Virus record (IMG/VR): IMGVR_UViG_3300032086_001439
Span: 1 to 48,633 of that record
DNA length: 48,633 bases
Origin: a virus
Reading direction: 5' to 3' (one strand)
The position numbers and the translations under genes are program-made. Shown here piece after piece: positions 43,401-48,633 of the stretch. A model generated the notes under the pieces. The model was given only the letters and a program-made list of their open reading frames with translations, searched no databases and had not been told where the DNA came from. Numbering within the stretch: the stretch's first letter is position 1; each line of letters starts with the position of its first letter.

Positions 43401-43714
43401 TAGTCTTTGAGTGAGTTGACCAAACTTTGGATCTCCTCAAAGGTAGTATTTAACTTAAGACTTATGTCAGCAGCATATTGCTGTTTAGGGATATTATCTT
43501 TATATACAACGACAAGAGGTACTGACGAAATGCTAGATTGAATGCTGTACGGTTGGTTTTCTAACCACCCAAATACGTACTCGCAGTTCTTTAGGTCGCG
43601 TAGTTCCTCTAACGTATTGGATTTGTTCCACTTAGCATTAATCTGTACTACAGTTACCTGTGCAGAAAGTCCTAGAGATAGTCCCATGGCTAGTAGTGTA
43701 AGTAGAGCCTTCAT
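43400..43714 (-). CDS. Secreted thioredoxin-like protein (104 aa) lacking the CxxC active site
   Basis: A signal peptide (MKALLTLLAMGLSLGLSA) precedes a thioredoxin-like fold: a strand VVQINAKWNKSN where the usual W-C-x-x-C reads W-N-K-S-N, then a helix, then SSVPLVVVYKDN at the cis-proline position of thioredoxins. One Cys (LKNC) remains. Since both active-site Cys have become Asn it is probably not a redox enzyme but a binding or chaperone-like protein. Because the stop overlaps the protease start (TAATG), it may help fold or inhibit the secreted protease. Residue-level alignment was done by eye. Confidence 0.6.
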   Translation of the reverse strand: MKALLTLLAMGLSLGLSAQVTVVQINAKWNKSNTLEELRDLKNCEYVFGWLENQPYSIQSSISSVPLVVVYKDNIPKQQYAADISLKLNTTFEEIQSLVNSLKD

Positions 43715-43998
43715 CTTCTCTTGGCTTCTGTGCTGAGCTCGTACAGCCTGTCCTCGATTATGTCTAGCTTTTTGCCGTTCTCCTCTACCTTCTTCTGAGT
43801 ATTCATGATAGTCTCTCGGACTAGCTTGTCCTTGAGATCGTATTCTGTTCTAGATATACTAGGTTCTGGAAGACGCTTAGCTTCTTCTATTTCACCTTGC
43901 AGTGCGAACCACATTCCGACTACGGTTCCTACAAAGCTTATGATTATGGCGATTGTCTTGAGGTCCAGGGTTACTTGAGTTCCCTCATTTATTTTCAT
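43711..43998 (-). CDS. Membrane-anchored coiled-coil protein (95 aa), spanin/holin-accessory type
   Basis: One hydrophobic segment (about 13-32, LKTIAIIISFVGTVVGMWFA) follows a short polar start. After that the protein is charged and helical with heptads (LVRETIMNTQKKVEENGKK), ending in a basic tail (STEAKRR). Same layout as the 21384-21599 product. It sits between the holin-type gene and the secreted genes, so a lysis accessory role (spanin-like or holin regulator) is the best guess. It overlaps both neighbours by four bases. Confidence 0.6.
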   Translation of the reverse strand: MKINEGTQVTLDLKTIAIIISFVGTVVGMWFALQGEIEEAKRLPEPSISRTEYDLKDKLVRETIMNTQKKVEENGKKLDIIEDRLYELSTEAKRR

Positions 43999-44423
43999 CT
44001 CTTAGTTTTTTCAATAGTTCTACCTGCAAAATATGCTCCGAACGACGTGAGCATGAGTATTTGTAAGAGGTCTACATAACTATCTTTTACATTGAATGGC
44101 CAAGCGTCCATTGAGTCTGCTATCATAGTGAGGCAGAACATTACCATTAATGTGATTAGGGTTACAGGACGTATCAGCTTCGCCAACTTTACGTCACTCC
44201 CCATGTCTGCTTTCCATCGTTCTGTTACGTTGTTTTGAAAAGCAATCTCAGCGTCAATCTTTGCCTTAGCTTCTGCTGGATCGACGTCTGGTTCTTTATC
44301 AAGGAGATTCTTGACTACACCTAGGGCCCCCTGATTTGGGAGGAGCTCACCTACTGTGTCTAATACGCCTGGTGCTTTCTCTTTTAACCAAGCTCCTAAC
44401 TTGGTGTCTTTAATCTTCTCCAT
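43995..44423 (-). CDS. Holin-like protein (142 aa), GTA_holin_3TM-type
   Basis: The central FQNNVTERWKADMGSDVKLA followed by KLIRPVTLITLMVMFCLTMI has the W-x-x-D-M-x-S-D and L-x-K-x-x-R-P spacing I recall from the three-transmembrane holin family of gene transfer agents and phages. Hydrophobic helices lie at about 88-105 and 115-135. The N-terminal 75 residues are soluble and partly helical. Holins form membrane holes that free the endolysin. It opens the lysis and secretion cassette. Length and motif agree; pore formation is inferred. Confidence 0.7.
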   Translation of the reverse strand: MEKIKDTKLGAWLKEKAPGVLDTVGELLPNQGALGVVKNLLDKEPDVDPAEAKAKIDAEIAFQNNVTERWKADMGSDVKLAKLIRPVTLITLMVMFCLTMIADSMDAWPFNVKDSYVDLLQILMLTSFGAYFAGRTIEKTKR

Positions 44424-44711
44424 AGCGGGGTAGTTAGTTTGATGTAAAAGTAATCAATTAAAACTAAACATAGTTATCCCCCTTTGAGAATCTTTAACTA
44501 ACGCATTTCCACCCACCGTATTGAGCCTATGTCCCGGGGATTTACTTATTACCTTTATCCAGGACCTGGGTTTTATAGCGTTGCAATTTTCACAGCTATC
44601 GGGGACAACTTCACCGCTATGTTTACCTATTATCTCAAGGCTGCAGTTATTAACCCGACTTCTGACCCCCTACTTACTACCCTCAGGGGTGATCTAGTTA
44701 ATTCTAGGCTG
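44424..44711 (-). other. Gap of 288 bases: stop-free stretch with a CENC motif but no start codon
   Basis: Between the holin gene and the 42-residue ORF, one minus-strand frame is open from about 44668 to its stop at 44449, reading DSCENCNAIKPRSWIKV, then SKSPGHRLNTVGGNALVKD. It has no ATG, GTG or TTG at a plausible start. A remnant gene, an unusual start such as ATA, or a frameshift from the upstream ORF are possible. Nothing else was recognised here. Confidence 0.35.
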
Positions 44712-44840
44712 TTAACTTCCGCAGTTCTCACACTCCTCTGGGTTCTCCAGATTGCATGTAATCTCTCCGGTCTCTACTTTCTTATCCAGTTCTTTAAGTT
44801 TCGCTTGATCCAAAAAATCTACGTTGAATTCTTCTTCCAT
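44712..44840 (-). CDS. Very small acidic protein (42 aa) ending in CENCGS
   Basis: ATG at 44840 and stop at 44712. The product is acidic and helical at first (MEEEFNVDFLDQAKLKELDK), then has three Cys near the end (ITCNLENPEECENCGS). A plus-strand frame overlaps it, but that frame translates to an unlikely hydrophobic string. The Cys pattern suggests a small metal-binding or disulfide protein. Its acidity and coupling to the late arm are the only functional hints. Confidence 0.5.
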   Translation of the reverse strand: MEEEFNVDFLDQAKLKELDKKVETGEITCNLENPEECENCGS

Positions 44841-44878
44841 ATCTTCCTTATTGAGCGGACAAATATAACCAATTAGAT

Positions 44879-45010
44879 TTAACGTCCTTGTCCTCGATAA
44901 GACTTTTTGTAATTCTTAGAGTTCTTGTGATTGCTATTTTTTGTCTTAGCATGCACCCCTGGTCGGGACACATTACGCTCTTCTCGTATCTGTTGTATTA
45001 GCTTCGCCAT
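44879..45010 (-). CDS. Small basic protein (43 aa), conserved-type RPGVHAKTK motif
   Basis: Translates from the ATG at 45010 to a 43-residue basic protein starting MAKLIQQIREERNVSRPGVH and continuing AKTKNSNHKNSKNYKKSYRG. I recall small phage proteins with the RPGVHAKTK pattern in Bacteroidota phages, function unknown. It is the first gene of the leftward arm, right beside the divergent control region. The 43 codons look natural rather than random, but so short a gene remains uncertain. Confidence 0.6.
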   Translation of the reverse strand: MAKLIQQIREERNVSRPGVHAKTKNSNHKNSKNYKKSYRGQGR

Positions 45011-45143
45011 GGGACAAAGCTAGAAAAAAAATTTGGGGAAAAAATTTTTTTGGGGAGTTTTTTTGAACACGTGAACCTACACACTCACCGACCCCTACGA
45101 TACATCGTACCTTGGGGTATCCCCCCGCTAAATTCTAATTACT
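45011..45143. promoter_or_regulatory. Divergent control region between the two arms
   Basis: A 133-base gap between a minus-strand start (45010) and a plus-strand start (45144), so promoters for both arms should lie here. It has two A-tract/T-tract blocks, each ending in GGGG (45024-45038 and 45039-45055), which is likely bent DNA. It also has a TACGAT-AC-ATCGTA palindrome and a GGGG-TAT-CCCC hairpin at 45114-45124. No perfect TAnnTTTG element was seen; TACCTTG at 45108-45114 is the closest. An origin of replication is also possible. Confidence 0.6.
45096..45109. promoter_or_regulatory. Palindromic operator candidate in the divergent region
   Basis: TACGAT (45096-45101) and ATCGTA (45104-45109) form a perfect 6-2-6 inverted repeat, 35 bases upstream of the plus-strand ATG at 45144. 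Its centre position suits a repressor or activator binding near the early promoter. The adjoining CCCC (45092-45095) and GGGG (45114-45117) could extend it. No matching regulator gene is visible in the window. Confidence 0.4.
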
Positions 45144-45329
45144 ATGGATTTTATTCCTACTTCCTTCAACCGCTCTGATAAGGGCATCATGTTTTATCGC
45201 AAGACTATTGACCGCACAACTCGCAAGATGGGCGAGAAAAAGCTGTGGGTTGATGCTGTCAAAGACCCTGACCTTTATCTCATCGCAAATGAAATCGCTG
45301 ATGAGATGGAAGCGGAAGGAGAGGCTTAG
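45144..45329 (+). CDS. Hypothetical early protein (61 aa)
   Basis: First gene of the rightward arm. The start (MDFIPTSFNRSDKGIMFYRK) follows an A/T-rich leader (AAATTCTAATTACTATG). The first half is basic and the last 20 residues are acidic and helical (LYLIANEIADEMEAEGEA). No family is recognised. Small first genes of phage early arms often target host transcription or defence, but nothing in the sequence shows this. The stop codon lies inside a small hairpin (GAGGC-TTA-GCCTC, 45321-45333), and a terminator follows. Confidence 0.6.
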   Translation: MDFIPTSFNRSDKGIMFYRKTIDRTTRKMGEKKLWVDAVKDPDLYLIANEIADEMEAEGEA

Positions 45330-45367
45330 CCTCTCTTTGGCCGCCGCCGATGATAACAATTTCGTGT

Positions 45368-45407
45368 GGGAGTGAGAACGCTCACTAGTGTTCTCCTCCC
45401 TATTTTT
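45368..45407 (+). terminator. Rho-independent terminator of the first right-arm unit
   Basis: GGGAG (45368-45372), a one-base bulge, GAGAACGC, loop TCACTA, then GTGTTCTC and CTCCC (to 45400) give a 13-pair stem followed by TATTTTT. It ends the unit that starts at 45144. A smaller hairpin lies upstream, over the stop codon. Confidence 0.8.
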
Positions 45408-45424
45408 CCCTTGTTTCACACGCC

Positions 45425-45439
45425 GTTACATTCTGTAAC
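45425..45439. promoter_or_regulatory. GTTACA-TTC-TGTAAC inverted repeat upstream of the zinc-ribbon gene
   Basis: A perfect 6-3-6 inverted repeat centred 25 bases before the ATG at 45457, after the first terminator. The position between a terminator and a start suits a promoter-proximal operator for the second unit (45457-45991). No known regulator or consensus is assigned. Confidence 0.4.
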
Positions 45440-45456
45440 ATAATACAGTATTGCAC

Positions 45457-45750
45457 ATGAGCATTCAGAAAGAACTAGACAACGTGCGTAAAAAGAACTT
45501 AGACAGTCAGATTCTTGACATCTTCGATAAGCTTAACAAACAGTGTCAAGACTTAACTGGTGGGATGGATTTAGAGCAACTTCTTAATGAAGCAGAGCGT
45601 ATCGAACTCGAGGACTTCTACCCTGACCAACCTGACGAGTTAGATGAACAAGAAACAGAATGGACTTCTTGTCCTGCATGTGGAGAGTGGGCAATACCTG
45701 ACGGTTGTGATTGCATGGCGTGTGGATACTCTCCTTACTTTATATTTTAA
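45457..45750 (+). CDS. Small zinc-ribbon protein (97 aa)
   Basis: The ATG at 45457 (MSIQKELDNVRKKNLDSQIL) is used; a TTG two codons upstream extends the frame but is less likely. The N-terminal 75 residues are acidic and helical, with a coiled-coil-like start. The end has CPACGEWAIPDGCDCMACGY, four to five Cys making a zinc ribbon, and a hydrophobic finish (SPYFIF). It could bind a partner protein or nucleic acid in early infection. The family is not recognised beyond the ribbon. Confidence 0.65.
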   Translation: MSIQKELDNVRKKNLDSQILDIFDKLNKQCQDLTGGMDLEQLLNEAERIELEDFYPDQPDELDEQETEWTSCPACGEWAIPDGCDCMACGYSPYFIF

Positions 45751-45757
45751 TACAGAG

Positions 45758-45991
45758 ATGATGATAGTACTACGAAGTGAAGCTCAGCTTGATGACTTCA
45801 TTAGCCGTCAACACGAGGGCAATGAGGTTGTTGATTGGTGGCAACCATCATACATGGAGTACACCAGAATCGTAACAAAAGAAATACGTAGAGGAGTTGT
45901 GCTTGTTCTTGAGCACAAGTATGAAGCAACAGGACTCTACGACATACCCAGCAAGTATACACTACTGGCTGTGTATCGACCTAAGAAATAA
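45758..45991 (+). CDS. Hypothetical early protein (77 aa)
   Basis: The frame is open from 45644, but the first half of that overlaps the zinc-ribbon gene in another frame. Two adjacent Met codons at 45758 and 45761 (MMIVLRSEAQLDDFIS) follow that gene's stop by seven bases and are the natural start. The product is mixed alpha/beta (MEYTRIVTKEIRRGVVLVLE) with basic and aromatic residues. No family is recognised. It closes the second unit, before the strong hairpin at 46013. Confidence 0.6.
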   Translation: MMIVLRSEAQLDDFISRQHEGNEVVDWWQPSYMEYTRIVTKEIRRGVVLVLEHKYEATGLYDIPSKYTLLAVYRPKK

Positions 45992-46012
45992 CCACCGCCT
46001 TTGGCGTGTGTC

Positions 46013-46071
46013 ATGATAACACAGCGTGAACGATCCCTAATGTACGGGACGTCAGCTGTGTTATCATTTTT
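46013..46071 (+). terminator. Long-stem terminator after the second right-arm unit
   Basis: ATGATAACACAGC (46013-46025) pairs perfectly with GCTGTGTTATCAT (46055-46067), with an inner hairpin (ACGATCCC and GGGACGT), and TTTTT follows. A small hairpin (CGCC-TTT-GGCG, about 45996-46006) lies just upstream, as at the first terminator. Confidence 0.8.
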
Positions 46072-46093
46072 AAACTGAAACGAATTAGAAATC

Positions 46094-46483
46094 ATGGACA
46101 CATTTGACTTTGAGAAATTACAATGGAAGATAGACCTCCCAGATTCCCCGGAAATATATCCGGGATTGTGGAGAGCAAAGGTTAACATTCTCCCTTACAC
46201 AGTATCTATTATTGCTGGGAAGTTTGCATACTCATCCCCAAGAGAAACACTGTACTCACCCAGCTGGTATGAGAAGTTTGAAGTAGCTGTACTTGAACCA
46301 GGAACTGATAGCTTTAACGGGAAGCAGGCTTATGCTACTAACAAGTTTGTTGAGAATGCAAACGACACTGTTCTTGCCTACTACACAAGGGAAGAAATCA
46401 CTGACCTGATCGAAAAGATTCAACAAGATGCAGGTCATGGCTTTATTGTTTACCAAACTGAATTTAATCTTGAGAAATCATGA
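46094..46483 (+). CDS. Hypothetical early protein (129 aa)
   Basis: A soluble acidic alpha/beta protein (MDTFDFEKLQWKIDLPDSPE; later YPGLWRAKVNILPYTVSIIA, an alternating hydrophobic strand pattern). The last 30 residues form a helix then a strand (EEITDLIEKIQQDAGHGFIV). Its ATG follows the terminator by about 23 bases, and its stop overlaps the next start (ATGATG), so the two are translated together. No family or motif is recognised. Confidence 0.65.
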   Translation: MDTFDFEKLQWKIDLPDSPEIYPGLWRAKVNILPYTVSIIAGKFAYSSPRETLYSPSWYEKFEVAVLEPGTDSFNGKQAYATNKFVENANDTVLAYYTREEITDLIEKIQQDAGHGFIVYQTEFNLEKS

Positions 46484-46662
46484 TGGAAGAATATCAAAAA
46501 GAAACAACACGTACCCTACTCTGGGTACTAGCTGCAGGAGCACTGCTGTTCGCAGTAGTATCTCTCTCTTCATGCACCGGGACAGGGCACACCACTCATT
46601 CGAGTGGGTGTCCTGCCTATAGTATTAACGAAACCAATTACGATGGGACATGTGAAATTTAA
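46480..46662 (+). CDS. Predicted small lipoprotein (60 aa)
   Basis: After a charged start (MMEEYQKETTRT), residues 13-31 are hydrophobic (LLWVLAAGALLFAVVSLSS) and end with LSSC, a lipobox-like site, at Cys32. The mature tail is 28 residues with two more Cys (TGTGHTTHSSGCPAYSINET). Small phage lipoproteins often block superinfection by the same phage, so this is a candidate exclusion factor. The Glu residues in the n-region are unusual for a signal peptide. Overlaps: the upstream gene by four bases, the downstream start by 20. Confidence 0.6.
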   Translation: MMEEYQKETTRTLLWVLAAGALLFAVVSLSSCTGTGHTTHSSGCPAYSINETNYDGTCEI

Positions 46663-46921
46663 TAGTAACTCACCTGTATGGACTATAGAAGACCTTACAG
46701 AATATGTTGTCTATGCATCAAGGTCTAAAAGAGACCTGCTTAAATACATAGAGAACAACTCAACCAAATTAGAGGGGGGTAAATACATTGTGTGTGTCTA
46801 CCCTTCAAGCAGGAGTATTGTGCCGGACTCAGTTAAAACCATGAGACGCTTTATATTAGACAACAAAATAAAGAGAACATGGCACCCGCGCAATTTGATT
46901 CGGAATTTGATAGGAGCTTAA
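46643..46921 (+). CDS. Hypothetical early protein (92 aa)
   Basis: The frame opens at 46604, but the ATG at 46643 (MGHVKFNSNSPVWTIEDLTE) overlaps the lipoprotein gene only by 20 bases and gives a normal-looking start. It is a basic alpha/beta protein: strand, helix (EYVVYASRSKRDLLKYIENN), strand (GGKYIVCVYPSS) and a basic end (RRFILDNKIKRTWHPRNLIR). No family is recognised. The last 14 codons overlap the start of the next small gene. Confidence 0.6.
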   Translation: MGHVKFNSNSPVWTIEDLTEYVVYASRSKRDLLKYIENNSTKLEGGKYIVCVYPSSRSIVPDSVKTMRRFILDNKIKRTWHPRNLIRNLIGA

Positions 46922-47055
46922 CTATAGCTGCTATCGTAGCAACATATGTGATAGGTTATGAAGAGGGTCTTCCGTATTTACAACGAGATGCAGCGACTAC
47001 TCTTCATAACGTATTCACACTTGAAGATTTGTTTGGGGAAGGGTACTCCCATTAA
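46879..47055 (+). CDS. Small hypothetical protein (58 aa)
   Basis: Begins at the ATG at 46879 inside the end of the 92-residue gene, in a different frame, and ends at TAA 47053-47055. The product (MAPAQFDSEFDRSLTIAAIV, then ATYVIGYEEGLPYLQRDAAT) has a mildly hydrophobic helix (about 14-26) and an acidic end. A 43-base overlap makes it less certain than its neighbours, but it fills the space before the next gene with normal-looking codons. No function is suggested. Confidence 0.5.
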   Translation: MAPAQFDSEFDRSLTIAAIVATYVIGYEEGLPYLQRDAATTLHNVFTLEDLFGEGYSH

Positions 47056-47095
47056 ACGTACCCACATTTAAAATCATTTACAAGCATAAAATATC

Positions 47096-47686
47096 ATGCA
47101 AGTAAACACAATTAACTCAGGTAACTTGGAGACCTTGACTCCAGGACAAACGCTTCTCGTTCAGGCGCGCAAAGTGAACGGTAACAAGATTCAGTTGGAG
47201 TTCGGTGAGATTCTGCAACAAGCAGACCGACCACAGAATGCCTTGGGCATGTTCAACAAATCAGATGAACGATTCACCGTGGGAACACGTGCTCGTCGTT
47301 CTTGGTTGACAGTTGAACCACAAGATGCACAAGAACTTCTTGGGGTCGATCTCGGTGGGGACTACACCACTAACGAGATGGGTCATGTTGTTAAGCCTCT
47401 TAACATCTTGAACCCAGAAGTTAACGGTCAACGTCTCCGAGTGCAAATTCAGGAGACTACTGAAGCAACTGAATGGGATGCTGAGAACATCCAAACTTCT
47501 GCCAAGCGACGTGGTAAGGATGGGGATTTCATCACACACAATGGGATGTACATCTTCACTCGTAGCACCGTTGTACTTGGGGAACCAACGAATGTGTTCC
47601 TAGAAGCGGATGCACCAGCAGTAACTACAGGTATTCCTGCAGTTACACAAGCTGTTGATTACACTACTGGTGAAATCTTCAGCTAA
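47096..47686 (+). CDS. Abundant-type early protein (196 aa), possibly nucleic-acid binding
   Basis: Soluble, with codon use that looks biased to the codons of the capsid gene and an A-rich leader, so probably highly expressed. Predicted beta strands (GQTLLVQARKVNGNKIQLEF and RFTVGTRARRSWLTVEPQDA) alternate with basic loops, and SAKRRGKDGDFITHNGMYIF lies near 140-160. An acidic C-terminal tail follows. A single-stranded DNA-binding-like function is conceivable given beta strands, basic patches, an acidic tail and a polymerase gene nearby, but no OB-fold signature is certain. It is followed by a double hairpin. Confidence 0.65.
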   Translation: MQVNTINSGNLETLTPGQTLLVQARKVNGNKIQLEFGEILQQADRPQNALGMFNKSDERFTVGTRARRSWLTVEPQDAQELLGVDLGGDYTTNEMGHVVKPLNILNPEVNGQRLRVQIQETTEATEWDAENIQTSAKRRGKDGDFITHNGMYIFTRSTVVLGEPTNVFLEADAPAVTTGIPAVTQAVDYTTGEIFS

Positions 47687-47692
47687 TTTAGC

Positions 47693-47755
47693 GATACTCT
47701 AACGAGTATCAGGTACATGGATGGGGGGTGTCAGCAATGGCATCCCCTTTCTTTT
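47693..47755 (+). terminator. Double-hairpin terminator after the 196-aa gene
   Basis: GATACTC-TAAC-GAGTATC (47693-47710), then GGGGGTGTC (47724-47732), loop AGCAAT, GGCATCCCC (47739-47747), then TTTCTTTTCT. Same two-hairpin layout as the other right-arm terminators; it closes the unit before the polymerase genes. Confidence 0.75.
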
Positions 47756-47780
47756 CTCTAACATCTAAACAATTCACAAC

Positions 47781-48026
47781 ATGGGATGGATGAAATGGGT
47801 AGGACAAATTGCTTACCAAAGACCAAACATTGTATCTTCGATACGCAGCAAAGTCAATCAAGCCAAACGCGACAAGCTGAACTATTGTTTCTTTGAGGGT
47901 GAGATGCTCACTCTTGAGCAAGCAGAAGGTTTGATTGCTTTAATAATCAAGCAGCAGCTTCGAGAAAAACAATTACGGGATGATAAAATTCATAGGGAAT
48001 CAGACACAGTTCAACAACAAGATTGA
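47781..48026 (+). CDS. Hypothetical protein (81 aa), precedes the DNA polymerase
   Basis: A basic helical protein (MGWMKWVGQIAYQRPNIVSS, then KVNQAKRDKLNYCFFEGEML, then LEQAEGLIALIIKQQLREKQ). Its last 15 codons overlap the polymerase start at 47980 by 47 bases in another frame, unusual but consistent with translational coupling. The Lys/Gln-rich second half could be nucleic-acid binding. No family is recognised. Confidence 0.6.
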   Translation: MGWMKWVGQIAYQRPNIVSSIRSKVNQAKRDKLNYCFFEGEMLTLEQAEGLIALIIKQQLREKQLRDDKIHRESDTVQQQD

Positions 48027-48633
48027 ACTGAGTACAATACAGGAATGCGTAGACTACTGCTTATCTAAAACTGTTCTTGGTGTAGACACTGAGACTGAGG
48101 GCTTTGACTTTACATGTAAGAAGATGATTATGTTCCAAATTGGGGACATGGATGAACAATATGTAATTGATACAAGACACGTATCTATCGAACCGCTAAG
48201 AGAAGTATTGGAGTCGAATCAAATCACGAAAATATTTCACAATGCAAAGTTCGATTACAAGTTCATCAAACGATGGGGGAACATTGAAACACAGAACGTA
48301 TACGACACCTATCTCTCAGAGAGAGTTTTACACTGTGGTAAGCAAAACCATGGCTACTCACTATCAAGATGTTGTGAACGGTACATTGGTGTTACTTTGG
48401 ACAAAGAGGTCCGCAACAAGTTCGTCAACCTCCAAGGTCAGCCGTTTACGCACAATCAGATTACCTATGGTGCGAACGATGTGGCATATCTCATTCAAAT
48501 TTGGGAGAAACAACTCAAGTTATTGGGTGAAAGCGATCTTGTTCAGGTTGCAGATCTAGAAAACCAAGCTGTTGTTGTATTCTCTGAGATAGAATATGAA
48601 GGCTTGATGGTAGATAAGGACAGATGGGTTGAC
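47980..48633 (+). CDS. DNA polymerase family A, N-terminal part with 3'-5' exonuclease; C-terminus outside window
   Basis: From the ATG at 47980 the frame runs 218 codons to the window edge without a stop. The exonuclease blocks are clear: GVDTETEGFDF (34-44, D36 and E38), IFHNAKFDYKFI (86-96, D92) and YGANDVAYLIQIW (163-175, Tyr163 xxx Asp167), so it is a DEDDy proofreader. NVYDTYLSERVL (107-118) lies between. The last 25 residues (FSEIEYEGLMVDKDRW) match the link into the polymerase domain of Pol I-type enzymes. The palm and fingers lie beyond the window. It marks the right arm as the replication arm. A standalone exonuclease remains possible if the polymerase part is missing. Confidence 0.85.
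   Translation, partial: MIKFIGNQTQFNNKIELSTIQECVDYCLSKTVLGVDTETEGFDFTCKKMIMFQIGDMDEQYVIDTRHVSIEPLREVLESNQITKIFHNAKFDYKFIKRWGNIETQNVYDTYLSERVLHCGKQNHGYSLSRCCERYIGVTLDKEVRNKFVNLQGQPFTHNQITYGANDVAYLIQIWEKQLKLLGESDLVQVADLENQAVVVFSEIEYEGLMVDKDRWVD

Noticed and set aside
44529-44876. Plus-strand ORF of 115 residues, strongly hydrophobic at the C-terminus
   Set aside because: It lies antisense to a plausible small acidic ORF at 44712-44840 in a region otherwise read on the minus strand; its hydrophobicity is what antisense of charged codons gives.
1-48633. CRISPR arrays, tRNA genes, insertion sequences or integrase genes
   Set aside because: No regularly spaced repeats, cloverleaf-like sequences, transposase or recombinase motifs were seen by eye on either strand.

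Overview
The window is the central part of a double-stranded DNA tailed-phage genome, apparently infecting a member of the Bacteroidota, most likely a marine or environmental flavobacterium. No bacterial housekeeping gene, integrase, tRNA gene or CRISPR array was seen. The host guess rests on start regions with A-rich leaders instead of clear Shine-Dalgarno sequences, on a secreted cytophagalysin-type protease typical of that phylum, and on virion proteins of the crAss-like type. The order terminase, portal, scaffold, capsid, ring-like proteins, fibres, long stabilization-type protein, then very large internal proteins fits crAss-like podoviruses (Crassvirales) or a close relative. That placement comes from recalled family resemblance and gene order, not from a search.

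Two divergent arms meet at about 45.0-45.14 kb. The left arm (1-45010) is all on the minus strand, so it is read from right to left. It opens with two very small ORFs and a lysis and secretion cassette (44.4-41.8 kb): a three-helix-type holin, a membrane plus coiled-coil protein, a secreted thioredoxin-like protein whose CxxC has become NxxN, a secreted M43-type zinc metalloprotease with a dockerin-like tail, and a DUF5675 protein. A packaging-associated group follows (41.75-39.7 kb): a GroES-like co-chaperonin, a winged-helix protein, a zinc ribbon, an IHF/HU-like protein and a candidate terminase partner. Head genes come next (39.7-29.8 kb): large terminase, portal, a 1030-residue protein carrying an HExxH zincin motif, scaffold and major capsid protein, with a strong hairpin after the capsid gene.

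Connector, ring and decoration candidates occupy 29.7-18.5 kb, interrupted by a metallophosphoesterase, a DUF6321 protein and small coiled-coil proteins. Tail fibres, including one with a discoidin-like module and two paralogues sharing an N-terminus, lie at 18.5-12.7 kb. The 1654-residue stabilization-type protein and at least four large, probably ejected or internal proteins fill 12.7-0 kb; the last is cut by the window edge.

The right arm (45144-48633) is on the plus strand and holds short, probably early genes in units closed by strong hairpins: several unknown small proteins, a zinc ribbon protein, a predicted lipoprotein, a 196-residue protein that looks highly expressed, and the start of a family A DNA polymerase with a DEDDy proofreading exonuclease. 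Genes are tightly packed, and many junctions use TAATG or ATGA overlaps, which suggests translational coupling.

The most interesting features are the secreted protease and cysteine-less thioredoxin pair, the zincin inside a head-region protein, and a short Lys-Tyr-Gln-x-Ala-Gly motif shared by four otherwise different virion-region proteins.
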